From contig NZ_OZ244785.1 in the NCBI RefSeq assembly GCF_965219715.1, positions 930,001 to 994,000 of the forward strand: 64,000 nt of DNA, written 5' to 3'. Positions within the stretch are counted from its first letter, which is position 1; each line of letters starts with the position of its first letter. The notes beneath the pieces were generated by a model. It was not told the DNA's origin. It made no database searches and was given only the letters and a program-made list of their open reading frames with translations. Positions 17,717-27,065 of the stretch are shown here, in pieces. This stretch comes from Bacterioplanoides sp965219715 (GTDB lineage Bacteria; Pseudomonadota; Gammaproteobacteria; Pseudomonadales; Oceanobacteraceae). Made by a program: the position numbers and the translations under genes.

Positions 17717-19315
17717 CTAACTCCGGCTCGGAGAGTCACGTTCCGGAATAAACTCCGGAGGCGTACTGAAGGTGTGGGATGGAGCGGGACTGGGTACAAC
17801 CCACTCCAGTCCTTCCGCCCCATCCCACGGTTTTTCCGGAGCTGGCCGACCGCCACGAACACAACGCACCACAACAACAATTAACAACAGTTGGGATAAG
17901 CCGAATAAAAAACCACCTACAGATGAAATCATATTAAAGTCAGCAAACTGCAGGGCGTAATCCGGAATACGTCGTGGCATGCCGGCCAGTCCGGAAAAAT
18001 GCATAGGGAAGAACGTCAGATTGACGCCAATAACAGACAACCAGAAATGCCACCGTCCAAGGGTTTCATCCGGGTAAAAACCGGTCCACTTGGGCAGCCA
18101 GTAATAAATTCCGGCAATAATTGCAAAAATAGCACCGGGAACAAGCACGTAATGAAAGTGCGCTACCACAAAATATGTGTCGTGATACTGAAAGTCTGCC
18201 GGAACAATCGCCAGCATCACACCGGACAAACCACCAATGGTGAACTGCACAATAAATGCGAGAGCAAATAACATCGGGACTTCAAAACTGATTGAACCCT
18301 GAAATAACGTCGCAACCCAGTTAAATACTTTTACACCGGTTGGTACCGCAATCAGCATCGTGGTGTACATAAAAAATAATTGTGCCGGCAATGGCAAACC
18401 AACGGTAAACATATGATGCGCCCACACCACAAACGACATGATGGCAATGGAGGCCGTTGCATAAACCATCGAACGGTAACCAAATAACCGTTTACGGGAA
18501 AATGCCGGAATAATCAGCGACACAATACCAAAAGCTGGCAAGATCATGATGTAAACTTCCGGATGACCAAAAAACCAGAATAAATGTTGGAATAAAACCG
18601 GGTCACCACCACCGGCGGCATTAAAAAAACTGGTTCCAAAGTTAATATCCAGCAGCATCATGGTGACAACACCAGCGAGCACCGGCATCACTGCAATCAG
18701 CAAAAATGCAGTGATCAACCAGGTCCAGACAAACAATGACATATCCATCAGACGCATACCCGGTGTACGCATATTCAAGATGGTTGCAATAATATTAATC
18801 GCTCCCAAAATCGAACTTATGCCCGCCAGGTGAATGGAAAGAATAAAGAAATTGGTTGATGGTGGCGCATAGGTTGTTGAAAGTGGTGCATAAAATGTCC
18901 AGCCAAAATTCGGCCCGCCACCTTCCATTAATAAGGTGCTGAGCAACATGCCAAATGCAACAGGCAATAACCAGAAACTGAAGTTATTCAGTCGTGGCAA
19001 TGCCATATCAGGGGCGCCAATCTGTAGCGGCACCATCCAGTTGGCCAGCCCCACAAATGCTGGCATCACCGCACCAAACACCATAATCAGACCGTGCATT
19101 GTGGTCATCTGATTGAAGAATTCCGGTTGCACAAATTGCAGCCCCGGTTGAAATAATTCAGCACGGATTACCAGCGCCATCAGACCACCAACAAACAGCA
19201 TGGAGCAGGAGAAAATCAGATACAGAGTGCCGACCTCTTTGTGATTGGTGGTCACCAGCCAGCGCATCAGACCGGAGCTTGTGGTATGAGCATCAGAGTG
19301 AAGATCCGTTCGCAT
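17717..19315 (-). CDS. coxA: Cytochrome c oxidase subunit I (haem-copper, A1 type)
   Basis: Catalytic proton-pumping subunit, 532 residues, twelve membrane spans. D-channel residues are present (ANWMVPLQIGAPDMALPRLN), as are the CuB and glutamate region FGHPEVYIMILPAFGIVS, WAHHMFTVGL, the K-channel lysine in PTGVKVFNW, and the haem-ligand histidines in HDTYFVVAHFHYVL. These mark an A1-type oxidase. The ATG at 19315 is chosen because GAGGAGG stands 7 bases before it. It overlaps the end of coxB by 23 bp. Confidence 0.98.
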   Translation of the reverse strand: MRTDLHSDAHTTSSGLMRWLVTTNHKEVGTLYLIFSCSMLFVGGLMALVIRAELFQPGLQFVQPEFFNQMTTMHGLIMVFGAVMPAFVGLANWMVPLQIGAPDMALPRLNNFSFWLLPVAFGMLLSTLLMEGGGPNFGWTFYAPLSTTYAPPSTNFFILSIHLAGISSILGAINIIATILNMRTPGMRLMDMSLFVWTWLITAFLLIAVMPVLAGVVTMMLLDINFGTSFFNAAGGGDPVLFQHLFWFFGHPEVYIMILPAFGIVSLIIPAFSRKRLFGYRSMVYATASIAIMSFVVWAHHMFTVGLPLPAQLFFMYTTMLIAVPTGVKVFNWVATLFQGSISFEVPMLFALAFIVQFTIGGLSGVMLAIVPADFQYHDTYFVVAHFHYVLVPGAIFAIIAGIYYWLPKWTGFYPDETLGRWHFWLSVIGVNLTFFPMHFSGLAGMPRRIPDYALQFADFNMISSVGGFLFGLSQLLLIVVVVRCVRGGRPAPEKPWDGAEGLEWVVPSPAPSHTFSTPPEFIPERDSPSRS

Positions 19316-20438
19316 CTGCAACCTCCTCAGATTGAGCAGTGATGGTTTCTGCCGAGTCCGGCTGCCCCCGCGTTAACCGTTGCGTAATTTCTCCGGGCTG
19401 AACGGTATCGCCGCTGCTATTACCCCAGGCGTTGCGTTCATAGGTAATAACGGCTGCCAGATCCGTGACCGACAATACCTGGCCAAAAGCGGACATGGCC
19501 GTTCCGGCCCGACCGAACAACACACTATCAATATGTTCTTGCCGCCCGGATTCCAGCTTCATCAGATCACTGCCCGCCAAAGCGGGAAATACCGGAGGAA
19601 TCCCTGCACCATTTGACTGATGGCAGGATGAGCAATACGTGTTGTAAACCGTTTCTCCCTGCGCCATCAGCTCTTCCATCGCCCACTCTTTATTGGCGCC
19701 ACTGGCTTGCGCCTGCAATTGCGCCTTTTTCTCTGCCAGCCAACGGTTGTATTCTTCTTGCTCCACGGCCTTTACTTCGATTGGCATAAAACCATGGTTA
19801 CGCCCACACAGCTCCGCACACTGGCCACGGTAAACTCCGGGCTCTTCAATCAAGGCCCAGCTCTCGTTAATAAATCCAGGCACCGCATCTTTTTTCACCG
19901 CCAGCTCCGGAACCCACCAGGCATGAATAACGTCGGCAGAAGTTAATAAAAACCGGATTTTTTTGCCGACGGGAACAACCAGAGGTTCGTCCACCTCAAG
20001 TAAATAATGCTCACCTTTTTTCTGCAGGTTTTCGATTTGCTCGGGTGGCGTTGATAGATTGGAGAAGTAACTGACATCCTGCTGCATATATTCGTAACGC
20101 CAGCGCCATTGATAACCGGTAATCAGTACATCAAGGTCTGCAGCACTGGGGTCATACATTTTTTTCAGCGTGGCGGTTGCCGGGATCGCCATCGCGACCA
20201 GAATAAGCAAGGGAATTGCGGTCCAAAGTAATTCGACCCAGGTATTTTCGTGGAAATGGGATGCCTTCGACCCTTTTGATCGACGGTAGCGAATCAGCGA
20301 CCAGAACATAACGCCGAATACCACCACCGCAATGGCGACACAAATCCAGAAGATGATCATATGCAGGGAAAAGACTTCACGACTGATTTCCGTGACGCCA
20401 ACGGGAAGGTTCCATGTAGATTCGCTGCTCACTGCCAT
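19293..20438 (-). CDS. coxB: Cytochrome c oxidase subunit II with fused cytochrome c domain (caa3 type)
   Basis: Electron-entry subunit. After two membrane spans (EVFSLHMIIFWICVAIAVVV, then LLWTAIPLLILVAMAIP) comes a cupredoxin domain carrying the CuA ligands CAELCGRNHGFM (about residues 205-216). A C-terminal haem c domain follows, with CSSCH at residues 269-273 and a likely distal methionine in AMSAFGQ. The fused haem domain makes this a caa3-type oxidase. The ATG at 20438 has AGGAG upstream; an earlier in-frame start would add 16 residues. It is the first gene of the operon. Confidence 0.97.
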   Translation of the reverse strand: MAVSSESTWNLPVGVTEISREVFSLHMIIFWICVAIAVVVFGVMFWSLIRYRRSKGSKASHFHENTWVELLWTAIPLLILVAMAIPATATLKKMYDPSAADLDVLITGYQWRWRYEYMQQDVSYFSNLSTPPEQIENLQKKGEHYLLEVDEPLVVPVGKKIRFLLTSADVIHAWWVPELAVKKDAVPGFINESWALIEEPGVYRGQCAELCGRNHGFMPIEVKAVEQEEYNRWLAEKKAQLQAQASGANKEWAMEELMAQGETVYNTYCSSCHQSNGAGIPPVFPALAGSDLMKLESGRQEHIDSVLFGRAGTAMSAFGQVLSVTDLAAVITYERNAWGNSSGDTVQPGEITQRLTRGQPDSAETITAQSEEVADANGSSL

Positions 20439-20745
20439 ACAGACTCCTAAATGATCTGCTTGTATACAGTTAAGACAGAAGCCCATCTCAGCTCAACCCG
20501 GCTGAATCAGAGCTTTTCAGCGGTTAAGAGCACATCGTCATAAATAAAAATGCTTTTTATAATTCGAAATTATTGAACAGCTCTGACTATTTCCCAGAAA
20601 CCAAGTAAAACACTCGGGAAATCAATAACATGAAGTTAGTTTGGAAAAGTAGTGTAATTTCTTGCGTTAAGAACTCAGACGCACAAAGAAAAGCTGCTAA
20701 GAGTAATTTACTCTGAGCAGCGTGTTATAAAATTCATCAGGATAT
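20439..20745. other. Gene-free interval ahead of the cox operon
   Basis: About 300 AT-rich bases between coxB and the small lipoprotein-like gene. It should hold the cox operon promoter, reading leftward, but I cannot single out a convincing -35/-10 pair. Its right end holds the terminator of the upstream gene (listed separately). Confidence 0.6.
20685..20721 (-). terminator. Rho-independent terminator after the small periplasmic-protein gene
   Basis: A hairpin with outer arm GCTGCT/AGCAGC and inner arm AGAGTAA/TTACTCT (one mismatch), 20693-20721, is followed on the minus strand by TTTTCTTT. It lies 25 bp past the stop codon of the gene ending at 20746. Confidence 0.75.
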
Positions 20746-21111
20746 TCAGAAACCGGCAAACGATCTGGATTTGCGGCGGAAATCGCGCGTTCCAAGATAC
20801 GTGATCAGTCCACTTTTATCGACACGACATTTTGCATAACCTGACTGCGACGAATCAGACAGATCAAAATAGATATCGTAGTATTCGCGGGTTTCACGGC
20901 TGGAATATTCATCAAGGGAAATACGGGTGCCTTGTGGCATTTCATGGGTGGTGTAAGCCCGGCAATGCGACATCGCATCCCCCAGAGTATCCACATCCCC
21001 TTGCAGGTCAAAGTCGTTTGGCTTTACGCAGGCGCTGCATCCCATAGCCAAGGCAATCAGTCCCAGATATCGAACCAAAGGTGAGATCTCTTTTTTATTG
21101 ATATATAGCAT
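20746..21111 (-). CDS. Putative exported protein, unrecognised
   Basis: A 121-residue protein with an N-terminal hydrophobic segment (LVRYLGLIALAMGCSACV). Two cysteines at its end could make it a lipoprotein, although neither gives a canonical lipobox. The mature part is hydrophilic and has two further cysteines (SHCRAY and AKCRVD) that could pair. The ATG at 21111 has GGAGGT about 10 bases upstream and is preferred over an earlier in-frame start. No family recognised. Confidence 0.65.
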   Translation of the reverse strand: MLYINKKEISPLVRYLGLIALAMGCSACVKPNDFDLQGDVDTLGDAMSHCRAYTTHEMPQGTRISLDEYSSRETREYYDIYFDLSDSSQSGYAKCRVDKSGLITYLGTRDFRRKSRSFAGF

Positions 21112-21265
21112 GACTATAGTGACCTCCATCCGGATACGATAGGAGTGTTACGTTGCAGAGCGTTAAGCTCGGTTTCCTTGTGTAAAAGCACTGCATATAA
21201 CGCTCTTCCACCAGCATAGACCTGTTGCTGCTTTTTTAAAGAGGATGGTCGGGGAAAGTCATGTA

Positions 21266-21295
21266 AGAAAAAGCCCACACGCAAGTTGGGTGGGC
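21266..21295 (-). terminator. Rho-independent terminator after the hydrolase-like lipoprotein gene
   Basis: GCCCAC/GTGGGC hairpin (21273-21295) followed on the minus strand by TTTTTCTT, 45 bp past the stop codon at 21340. Confidence 0.75.
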
Positions 21296-21339
21296 GTTTA
21301 AATCTGAAGGTTTAAAAGAGTTGTTTTAAGAGAACGAGT

Positions 21340-23397
21340 TTAATACGAACAACCTTCGCGCGGAGTTTGCTCAACCAACGGTGCTCGCTGGTTGGCAATA
21401 TCCGACAAGAAGCAGGCTAACTGGTCGTGCGCATTGGTTTGCTGAAAGTACACGTTGTGCCCGGAAATAACCCCATCTTCGGCATAACGCACCACAGCGT
21501 TTGTAACGCCCGAACGGCTATTAGCCGCTACAGCAGAATACTGCTCTCCACCATAAGCACGAACATCTGTAATCAGCTTATCCTTTTGTTCAACATCGAT
21601 ATCGTCACCCACCATATCCGGCTGAATAGCACGCAACAATTTGCGCTGAGACGGCAGGCCAACCCAATCATCAAAATGACCCAACACCAATAGCTGATGA
21701 GTAGGATTACCCAGACGTTGCCGGGAATTTAAGCCGTAGGAAAAATCTGCCGGTGCCAGAATCTGATCGGTAATCGCCCAGACAGGATGAAACGGGTCGT
21801 TGATAACGCTTTGTTTGGACGTCCAGAAAAACAGTGGCTCCAGTGTTTCTCCCAATGGTGTATTGGTCGCACTGATGGCAGCCAGGTTCATAACCAAACG
21901 TAAATCATAAGCACCGGCACCAGTACCGATGTAACCTTGCAGTGGCTGAGGATCAAACGCGACCTGTGCCCCTGCGGTAAATGAGCCCAACGACTGCCCC
22001 ATCGCCACCTGAGTCGCCTGATCAAAACGAATCGGGTTTGCATTATCACAACTGCCAGCTTCGATCGTCAGATTGTTAACCAGGCGCCGAAAAAGAATCC
22101 TCTCCCCCATCATTTGCAGCAGGTTATCCCGCATCGCCTGGATATTAATGAAGTTATAGGACGCGATGTTTAATGACAGCCCGGGGATCTGGTCGCCAAT
22201 AAAATCGAGTAACGGCAAAGAGTCCTGATGATCAGCTCCCATGTAACCGCCCATCGATGCAGTCGCCCAGCCCTGGCTGGCAGCCACTTCCGCCGGAGCT
22301 CCCTCACGTGTTTTTTCCCCGGAAGCCAGGGTAACACCACGGGTAAAGGACTGTGTCGACCGACCATCAGTGCCATGATGATAAAACATCAGTGGAAGTT
22401 GATCAGCCGTCGCCTGTTTTGGAATAGTGATAGTGATCGGACTGGTACGTTCGCTGTATTGCTTCAGCGCACCATTATTCAGTTCCAGCCTGCCGTTATC
22501 CAATGGCGTTGCAAACGGGAACAACCCGCGCTGCCATTGTGGCACCTGCCAGCTGCCGGATAAGATGCAGTAATTGTCATTTTCCTCGACACGTTGCAAC
22601 TCACCATTCAAAACCGGTTGCGCTAAATCTTGCACCGCAGTGGCAATCTGCTGCGCTTTAGCGGTGACCTTTCCGGTAGTCCAGACGCTGGCGCCTATGA
22701 TTTGCTGACGTGACAGTGAGTCCTGCTGCAGGAATTCCCGCAACGGCTGATATACCTTCAGAGCTTCATCAGCCCGCTGCCGGGATACTCCCTTTGGCCG
22801 CTTGCCGCTGAGTAAATCCGCCAGCGTTGAATTCACCTCTAATTTGTCACCATTTTTAGCTGCAACGGCACGGGTGACCACCAGAGCATAGGTGGTATCT
22901 TGTTGCAGATAGTCCACTGCCGGGCGCACCTGAAGTAAATCATCCGGGCGATATTCATCTTTATCAAAACGGTATTCGGTGATCAGCGGATAACGCTTAC
23001 CAAAACTGGCGGAGTCCGGGTCAATATCGATCAGCTGTACTGCCGCTGACGAGGAAACATAGGCATCAATATCCGACGGAAGATGAATATCTTCTGGCTG
23101 AATATCTCCCTGGAACTTCATATACAGGGTCTGGTCCGGAGCAAAGCCGGAGAAGTCCCGCTCCGCGATAGCCCGGTATTGCAGCAGGGTTGGATTGATT
23201 TCCATACCAACCTTGGGGAATCCAGCCATCGATAATTTACCCTTTTGCAGCAATAAATCCGATGGATAGCCTCCGCGCTCAAAGAACTGGCCTCCCTCAA
23301 GTTTAAGATCCATCACCTTATCCTGATAACAACCACTCAGAGACAAGGTCAAGAATCCCGCCACCACAGATGACAGCAGTGTTTTAGCCGCCCTCAT
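21340..23397 (-). CDS. Large lipoprotein with alpha/beta-hydrolase features (lipase-like)
   Basis: A 685-residue exported lipoprotein: signal peptide with lipobox LSGC at its end. The N-terminal third resembles the bacterial lipase N-terminal region (PDQTLYMKFQGDIQPEDI, DTTYALVVTRAV), and the C-terminal half has an alpha/beta hydrolase core with the nucleophile motif GQSLGS, a HHGTDGRS oxyanion-type stretch, a possible acid in GHFDDWVG and a late histidine. This pattern fits VolA/Pla-1-type surface phospholipases; I infer lipid or ester hydrolysis at the outer membrane. The ATG at 23397 follows GAGGTG. It is transcribed alone. Confidence 0.75.
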   Translation of the reverse strand: MRAAKTLLSSVVAGFLTLSLSGCYQDKVMDLKLEGGQFFERGGYPSDLLLQKGKLSMAGFPKVGMEINPTLLQYRAIAERDFSGFAPDQTLYMKFQGDIQPEDIHLPSDIDAYVSSSAAVQLIDIDPDSASFGKRYPLITEYRFDKDEYRPDDLLQVRPAVDYLQQDTTYALVVTRAVAAKNGDKLEVNSTLADLLSGKRPKGVSRQRADEALKVYQPLREFLQQDSLSRQQIIGASVWTTGKVTAKAQQIATAVQDLAQPVLNGELQRVEENDNYCILSGSWQVPQWQRGLFPFATPLDNGRLELNNGALKQYSERTSPITITIPKQATADQLPLMFYHHGTDGRSTQSFTRGVTLASGEKTREGAPAEVAASQGWATASMGGYMGADHQDSLPLLDFIGDQIPGLSLNIASYNFINIQAMRDNLLQMMGERILFRRLVNNLTIEAGSCDNANPIRFDQATQVAMGQSLGSFTAGAQVAFDPQPLQGYIGTGAGAYDLRLVMNLAAISATNTPLGETLEPLFFWTSKQSVINDPFHPVWAITDQILAPADFSYGLNSRQRLGNPTHQLLVLGHFDDWVGLPSQRKLLRAIQPDMVGDDIDVEQKDKLITDVRAYGGEQYSAVAANSRSGVTNAVVRYAEDGVISGHNVYFQQTNAHDQLACFLSDIANQRAPLVEQTPREGCSY

Positions 23398-23595
23398 ATC
23401 ACACCTCACATTGTTATTTTTTTCGTGCGTTGAACTTATGAGCTGATAAATAAAGACGAATAATCAGCCGCTGTTAATCAATATGGCGTGATTCAGACAT
23501 ATTTTTGGTACCAAAGCCCCGTTTTATCAAGCACTCAATGCCAGCAACTGAAGTAGTGGCGCAATTTGGCAATCACAGATCCGAAATGTCGTTCA

Positions 23596-23624
23596 TTGTG
23601 CGTTCAGGCCAGAAGCACTAGAAT
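23596..23624 (+). promoter_or_regulatory. Candidate sigma-70 promoter for the phosphoethanolamine transferase gene
   Basis: TTGTGC and TAGAAT separated by 17 bp, followed by GC-rich bases, 47 bp before the start codon at 23671. A pattern match only. Confidence 0.4.
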
Positions 23625-23670
23625 GCGCGTCCTCATACTCAACTAAGTAAAGGATCAACAAGTAATACGT

Positions 23671-25431
23671 ATGAAATCTATTTTTCCACTCATTCCTATC
23701 AAACTGATTTTCCTGGCCGCAACCATCTATATCTGGAAGCAGTTGTTTAAGCATGGAGCAGAAAAACAACAAACAAAGGCCGCCAAAATGATGTTAGCGG
23801 CGGGCATTCTGAGTGTCATATTGTCGGTAATATCCGTTGGCAAAATTTATCCTTATGGCGTTGCCGTGGATCTGCTGATTTTTGCAGCAGCAACCACAAT
23901 CTTTATGACGTTGCCGAAATCGAATTTCCCATTGCGTTTGCTGGCGACGCTGGTACTGGCTATTCCTGTAATGGGACCGCTGGCCTATCTGCTGCACTAC
24001 ATTGTTGTCGGCGGAGCCATGAACAAAGACAGCTTTATCGCGGTGTATCAGACAACCGGTAACGAAGCATTCGAATACCTGTCTACGTTTACGTCAGTGA
24101 TATCAATTCTGCCGATTCTGGCCTTGCTGGTACTGTTGGCATGGATTGGCAAGCAGGAAGGCAAAACAAGTCGTACCTTACCAACCAAGGTCGCTCTTAA
24201 GCTGGTAGCAATGTGTGTCTTTTTTATTGCTCTCGCCCCAATTGAAAAAGGTCTGTTTACCTATCCGGTTAAGGTTTATGCCAGTTACATCGAAGAAATT
24301 CAGTCCAGCAAAGAACGACTCGCATCCTTCGATGCCCGCGATATTAAAAAGTCGTACACCGCAGCCAAAGATGAAAAAGGCGAAGTGTATGTGGTTATTG
24401 TCGGCGAATCGCTGAACAAACATCATATGGGCGTCTACGGCTACCCGCTTGATACAACCCCAGAGCTGGGAAAAATCCAGCAGCAAGACAATCTGTTTAT
24501 CTCGGCCAATTCTTACTCTAATTACCCGGGCACGATGGCTGCCTTGTCTTATGCGCTAACCGAAGCCAATCAGAAAAACCAGAAGACCTATCTGGAATCA
24601 GTCGGCGTAGTTGAAGTGTTAAATGACGCAGGCTTCAACACCCACTGGCTGGGAAATCAGCCGCTGTCTAACAGCTATGACATGATTCTCGGCCTGATCG
24701 CCAAAGAAGCTCAGGATGTGCAGCTGACCTTTGATATCAAGTTCCACAGCATGTCGCACAAGAACCATAAACCGGATGGTGTGTTATTACCGCTGTACAC
24801 CGACAAGCTTAAGCAACTCGATGATCAGCAAAGCCATGTGATTTTTGTTCACCTGATGGGCAACCACACAAACTACTGTGAACGTTACCCGGAAGAATAT
24901 AAACGCTACGAAGTCTCCGCTCTGGATGCCGCCTGGTTACATATCTTCAAGGGAGGATTGGGACACAGCCGGGAATGTTATGACAACAGTGTTCTCTACA
25001 ATGACTTTGTGGTGTCTGAGATTATTACTCAACTGAAGCAATCATTGGGTGAACAAGGGGTCGGCGCTGTCTTATATTTTGCCGATCACTCAGAAGATAT
25101 TAAACGCGGCGTCGGCCATTCAACCGCTAACTTCTCATACGACATGGTTGAGTCACCGGCAATCATGTGGCTTTCACAGGGCTATAAACAACAATATGCA
25201 GAAAAAGCGTCAACACTGGCAGAAAATCAGAATGCGTTTTTCCCGAACGACTTTATTTTCGATACCGTACTGGGCATGACCAATACCCGTGTCAGCGGCG
25301 ATATCTACTGCGAGCAGTGTGACTTGTTCAACAGCAATTATCGCTTACCAGCCGAAGAAGCAACAACGCTTCACGGTAAGAAACCCTATATTCCGGTAAA
25401 AGAAGGTTTCAGTCTCAGCTCTGCCGACTAA
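23671..25431 (+). CDS. Phosphoethanolamine transferase (sulfatase-fold, EptA/CptA type)
   Basis: Inner-membrane enzyme that moves phosphoethanolamine from phosphatidylethanolamine to lipid A or core sugars in the periplasm. The 586-residue protein has about five N-terminal membrane spans (residues 1-195), then a sulfatase-like domain with VVIVGESLNKHHMGVYGYPL (first metal site), the probable nucleophile threonine in YPGTMAAL, HLMGNHTNY, and DHSEDIKRGVGHS (metal and phosphate ligands). Paired cysteines near the C terminus (YCEQCD) are as seen in this family. Which acceptor is modified cannot be told from the sequence. Confidence 0.9.
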   Translation: MKSIFPLIPIKLIFLAATIYIWKQLFKHGAEKQQTKAAKMMLAAGILSVILSVISVGKIYPYGVAVDLLIFAAATTIFMTLPKSNFPLRLLATLVLAIPVMGPLAYLLHYIVVGGAMNKDSFIAVYQTTGNEAFEYLSTFTSVISILPILALLVLLAWIGKQEGKTSRTLPTKVALKLVAMCVFFIALAPIEKGLFTYPVKVYASYIEEIQSSKERLASFDARDIKKSYTAAKDEKGEVYVVIVGESLNKHHMGVYGYPLDTTPELGKIQQQDNLFISANSYSNYPGTMAALSYALTEANQKNQKTYLESVGVVEVLNDAGFNTHWLGNQPLSNSYDMILGLIAKEAQDVQLTFDIKFHSMSHKNHKPDGVLLPLYTDKLKQLDDQQSHVIFVHLMGNHTNYCERYPEEYKRYEVSALDAAWLHIFKGGLGHSRECYDNSVLYNDFVVSEIITQLKQSLGEQGVGAVLYFADHSEDIKRGVGHSTANFSYDMVESPAIMWLSQGYKQQYAEKASTLAENQNAFFPNDFIFDTVLGMTNTRVSGDIYCEQCDLFNSNYRLPAEEATTLHGKKPYIPVKEGFSLSSAD

Positions 25432-25484
25432 CAAAGTCGACTAATTGATATTTGCCCTGACCTGATCCTCGCAGGGTACTCAAA

Positions 25485-25516
25485 GACCGTTAGCGGCCTC
25501 TCGCTAACGGTCTTTT
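25485..25516 (+). terminator. Rho-independent terminator after the phosphoethanolamine transferase gene
   Basis: Perfect 11-bp arms GACCGTTAGCG and CGCTAACGGTC with a 6-base loop, followed by TTTT, 53 bp past the stop codon. Confidence 0.85.
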
Positions 25517-25628
25517 CGTTCCGGTATCAACAAATCACGGTCAAGCACTGCAAACCCGGCAATATCGACTATGCTTAAAGCAAGGCTTTATTTAATGAAG
25601 CAGATATTCACCATGGAGGTAGGTATTA

Positions 25629-25832
25629 ATGACCGATGTAACGAGTCAGGAACAGCCCACATTGAACGAACAAATCGCCCATCTGGAAGATGAAATTCAT
25701 CGTATAAGCAACAAGCTGAATAACAGCGGCTTTGTATCAAAAGCACCCGCTGCCACCATCGAAAAAGAGAAAAACCGACTGGCGGATTTTGAAAAAGACC
25801 TTCAGGCACTGCAGGATAAGCTTGCATCCTGA
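25629..25832 (+). CDS. Free-standing valyl-tRNA-synthetase-arm-like coiled-coil peptide
   Basis: A 67-residue protein preceded by GGAGGT. Residues 14-66 match the pattern of the C-terminal tRNA-binding coiled-coil arm of valyl-tRNA synthetase: IAHLEDEIHRISNKLNN, then GFVSKAPAATIEKEKNRLAD. In ValRS this antiparallel coiled coil contacts the tRNA elbow. Here it is encoded on its own, with no synthetase domains nearby, so it is not a broken valS end: it has its own start, ribosome site and stop. Function as a separate protein is unknown; RNA or tRNA binding is inference. Confidence 0.8.
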   Translation: MTDVTSQEQPTLNEQIAHLEDEIHRISNKLNNSGFVSKAPAATIEKEKNRLADFEKDLQALQDKLAS

Positions 25833-25846
25833 GTGAATCATTCAAG

Positions 25847-26128
25847 CTAGTCACCTTGCCGGGTACGTTTGCGAAAAACGGCCTGGCACTCTTCATCAAC
25901 CAGAGTAAATATCGAATAACGCCGCTCACCGGTTTTGATATAGCTTGCCACTTCCTTTCGTCTGCTTGGGTGATGGACCTTCAGAACCCTGGCTGGCCGG
26001 AATACTTCCGCCTCTTTAAAGAACTTTTGAGCCAGCTCATCACTTGCCGCCCAGGCATCACGATCGCGACACATGGCGTAACCCGTGTAAGACAGAAGCA
26101 ATAACATCAGCAACAGTAGATATTTCAT
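25847..26128 (-). CDS. Small exported protein, unrecognised
   Basis: A 93-residue protein starting MKYLLLLMLLLLSYTGYAMC, a clear signal peptide, followed by a basic mature part with two cysteines (MCRDRD and EECQAVFRKR) that could form a disulfide. Earlier in-frame starts (26155, 26173) would put extra charged residues before the signal peptide and are less likely. It converges with the ValRS-arm gene, 14 bp away. No family recognised. Confidence 0.6.
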   Translation of the reverse strand: MKYLLLLMLLLLSYTGYAMCRDRDAWAASDELAQKFFKEAEVFRPARVLKVHHPSRRKEVASYIKTGERRYSIFTLVDEECQAVFRKRTRQGD

Positions 26129-26171
26129 AGCTAAGTTATCGCCCTGCTTCTCCATTCCTTGAGCCTGAAAC

Positions 26172-26209
26172 AAAAAAAGCCCTGACAGCTCACGCCGTCA
26201 GGGCTTTTT
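26172..26209 (-). terminator. Rho-independent terminator after the Bax-inhibitor-1 gene (bidirectional form)
   Basis: Arms AGCCCTGAC and GTCAGGGCT (26178-26205) with A-rich and T-rich flanks on both sides, so it can work on either strand. It lies 17 bp past the stop codon at 26226 and upstream of the small exported gene. Confidence 0.88.
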
Positions 26210-26225
26210 GTATTCACTCCACGAA

Positions 26226-26969
26226 TTAATCGTCAGAGCTGAGAGCACCAGTCAGATGCAGCAGCGCAGTGAACAGGTTGTAGATGTTCAGATACAGCGA
26301 CGTTGTTGCCATCAGGTAGTTGGTCTCACCACCATTCACGATGCGGCTGGTATCGAACAAAATAAAGCCCGACATCAGCAATACGATGCCTGCACTCAGT
26401 GCCAGATGCATACCGGAAATGTTCACGCCAAAGAAAGCGCCAGCAACCGCCAGAGCCAGTCCAGACAAAATGGCAACAATCAGACCTACGAACAGGAAAC
26501 CGCCCAGGAAGCTGAAATCTTTACGGGTAGTCAGTACATAAGCAGACAGTGACAGGAATACGACTGCTGTGCCGCCCAGAGCCTGCATCACTATCGATCC
26601 ACCGTTACTCATACCCAGGTAGTGATTTAACATTGGTCCTAATGCAGCACCAAGTAAACCCGTGAAGGCAAACACAACCACAACACCGGCAGAAGAGTTA
26701 GCAGTACGCGGTAAAGCAAACCAAATCAACAGCAAAGCACTGATGCTGAAAATCATACCTAAGCCGTGACCAATGCCAGCAGCCATAGAGATACCTGCAG
26801 TCACGGCACTGAACATCAGTGTCATGGCCAGCAGCGCGTAAGTATTTCTCAATACCTTGCTGCTATCGTGGGTAATGGCCTGAGCCTGTTGCTGAAAGTC
26901 TACCGGCTCAACAGCAGCTTCCTGTGCTGCTGTCTGCTTCATGTTGAGATAATCCGGACGGTTATTCAT
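26226..26969 (-). CDS. Bax inhibitor-1 / YccA-family membrane protein
   Basis: Seven-span inner-membrane protein (247 residues) of the BI-1 (UPF0005) family. After a hydrophilic N terminus come NTYALLAMTLMFSAVTAG, six more hydrophobic helices, and the conserved end LLMSGFILFDTSRIVNGGETNYLMATTSLYLNIYNLF. In E. coli the relative YccA modulates the FtsH protease; whether that holds here is inference. Transcribed alone, with a strong terminator. Confidence 0.93.
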   Translation of the reverse strand: MNNRPDYLNMKQTAAQEAAVEPVDFQQQAQAITHDSSKVLRNTYALLAMTLMFSAVTAGISMAAGIGHGLGMIFSISALLLIWFALPRTANSSAGVVVVFAFTGLLGAALGPMLNHYLGMSNGGSIVMQALGGTAVVFLSLSAYVLTTRKDFSFLGGFLFVGLIVAILSGLALAVAGAFFGVNISGMHLALSAGIVLLMSGFILFDTSRIVNGGETNYLMATTSLYLNIYNLFTALLHLTGALSSDD

Positions 26970-27065
26970 TTCCTGCTCCTGTGAGGAAGTTTAAATCGTT
27001 AATTACCCGATTGTAGCCAAGCTTTGGGGTAACTAAAACCTGCAAATTATGCGGTTTATCTTTCT

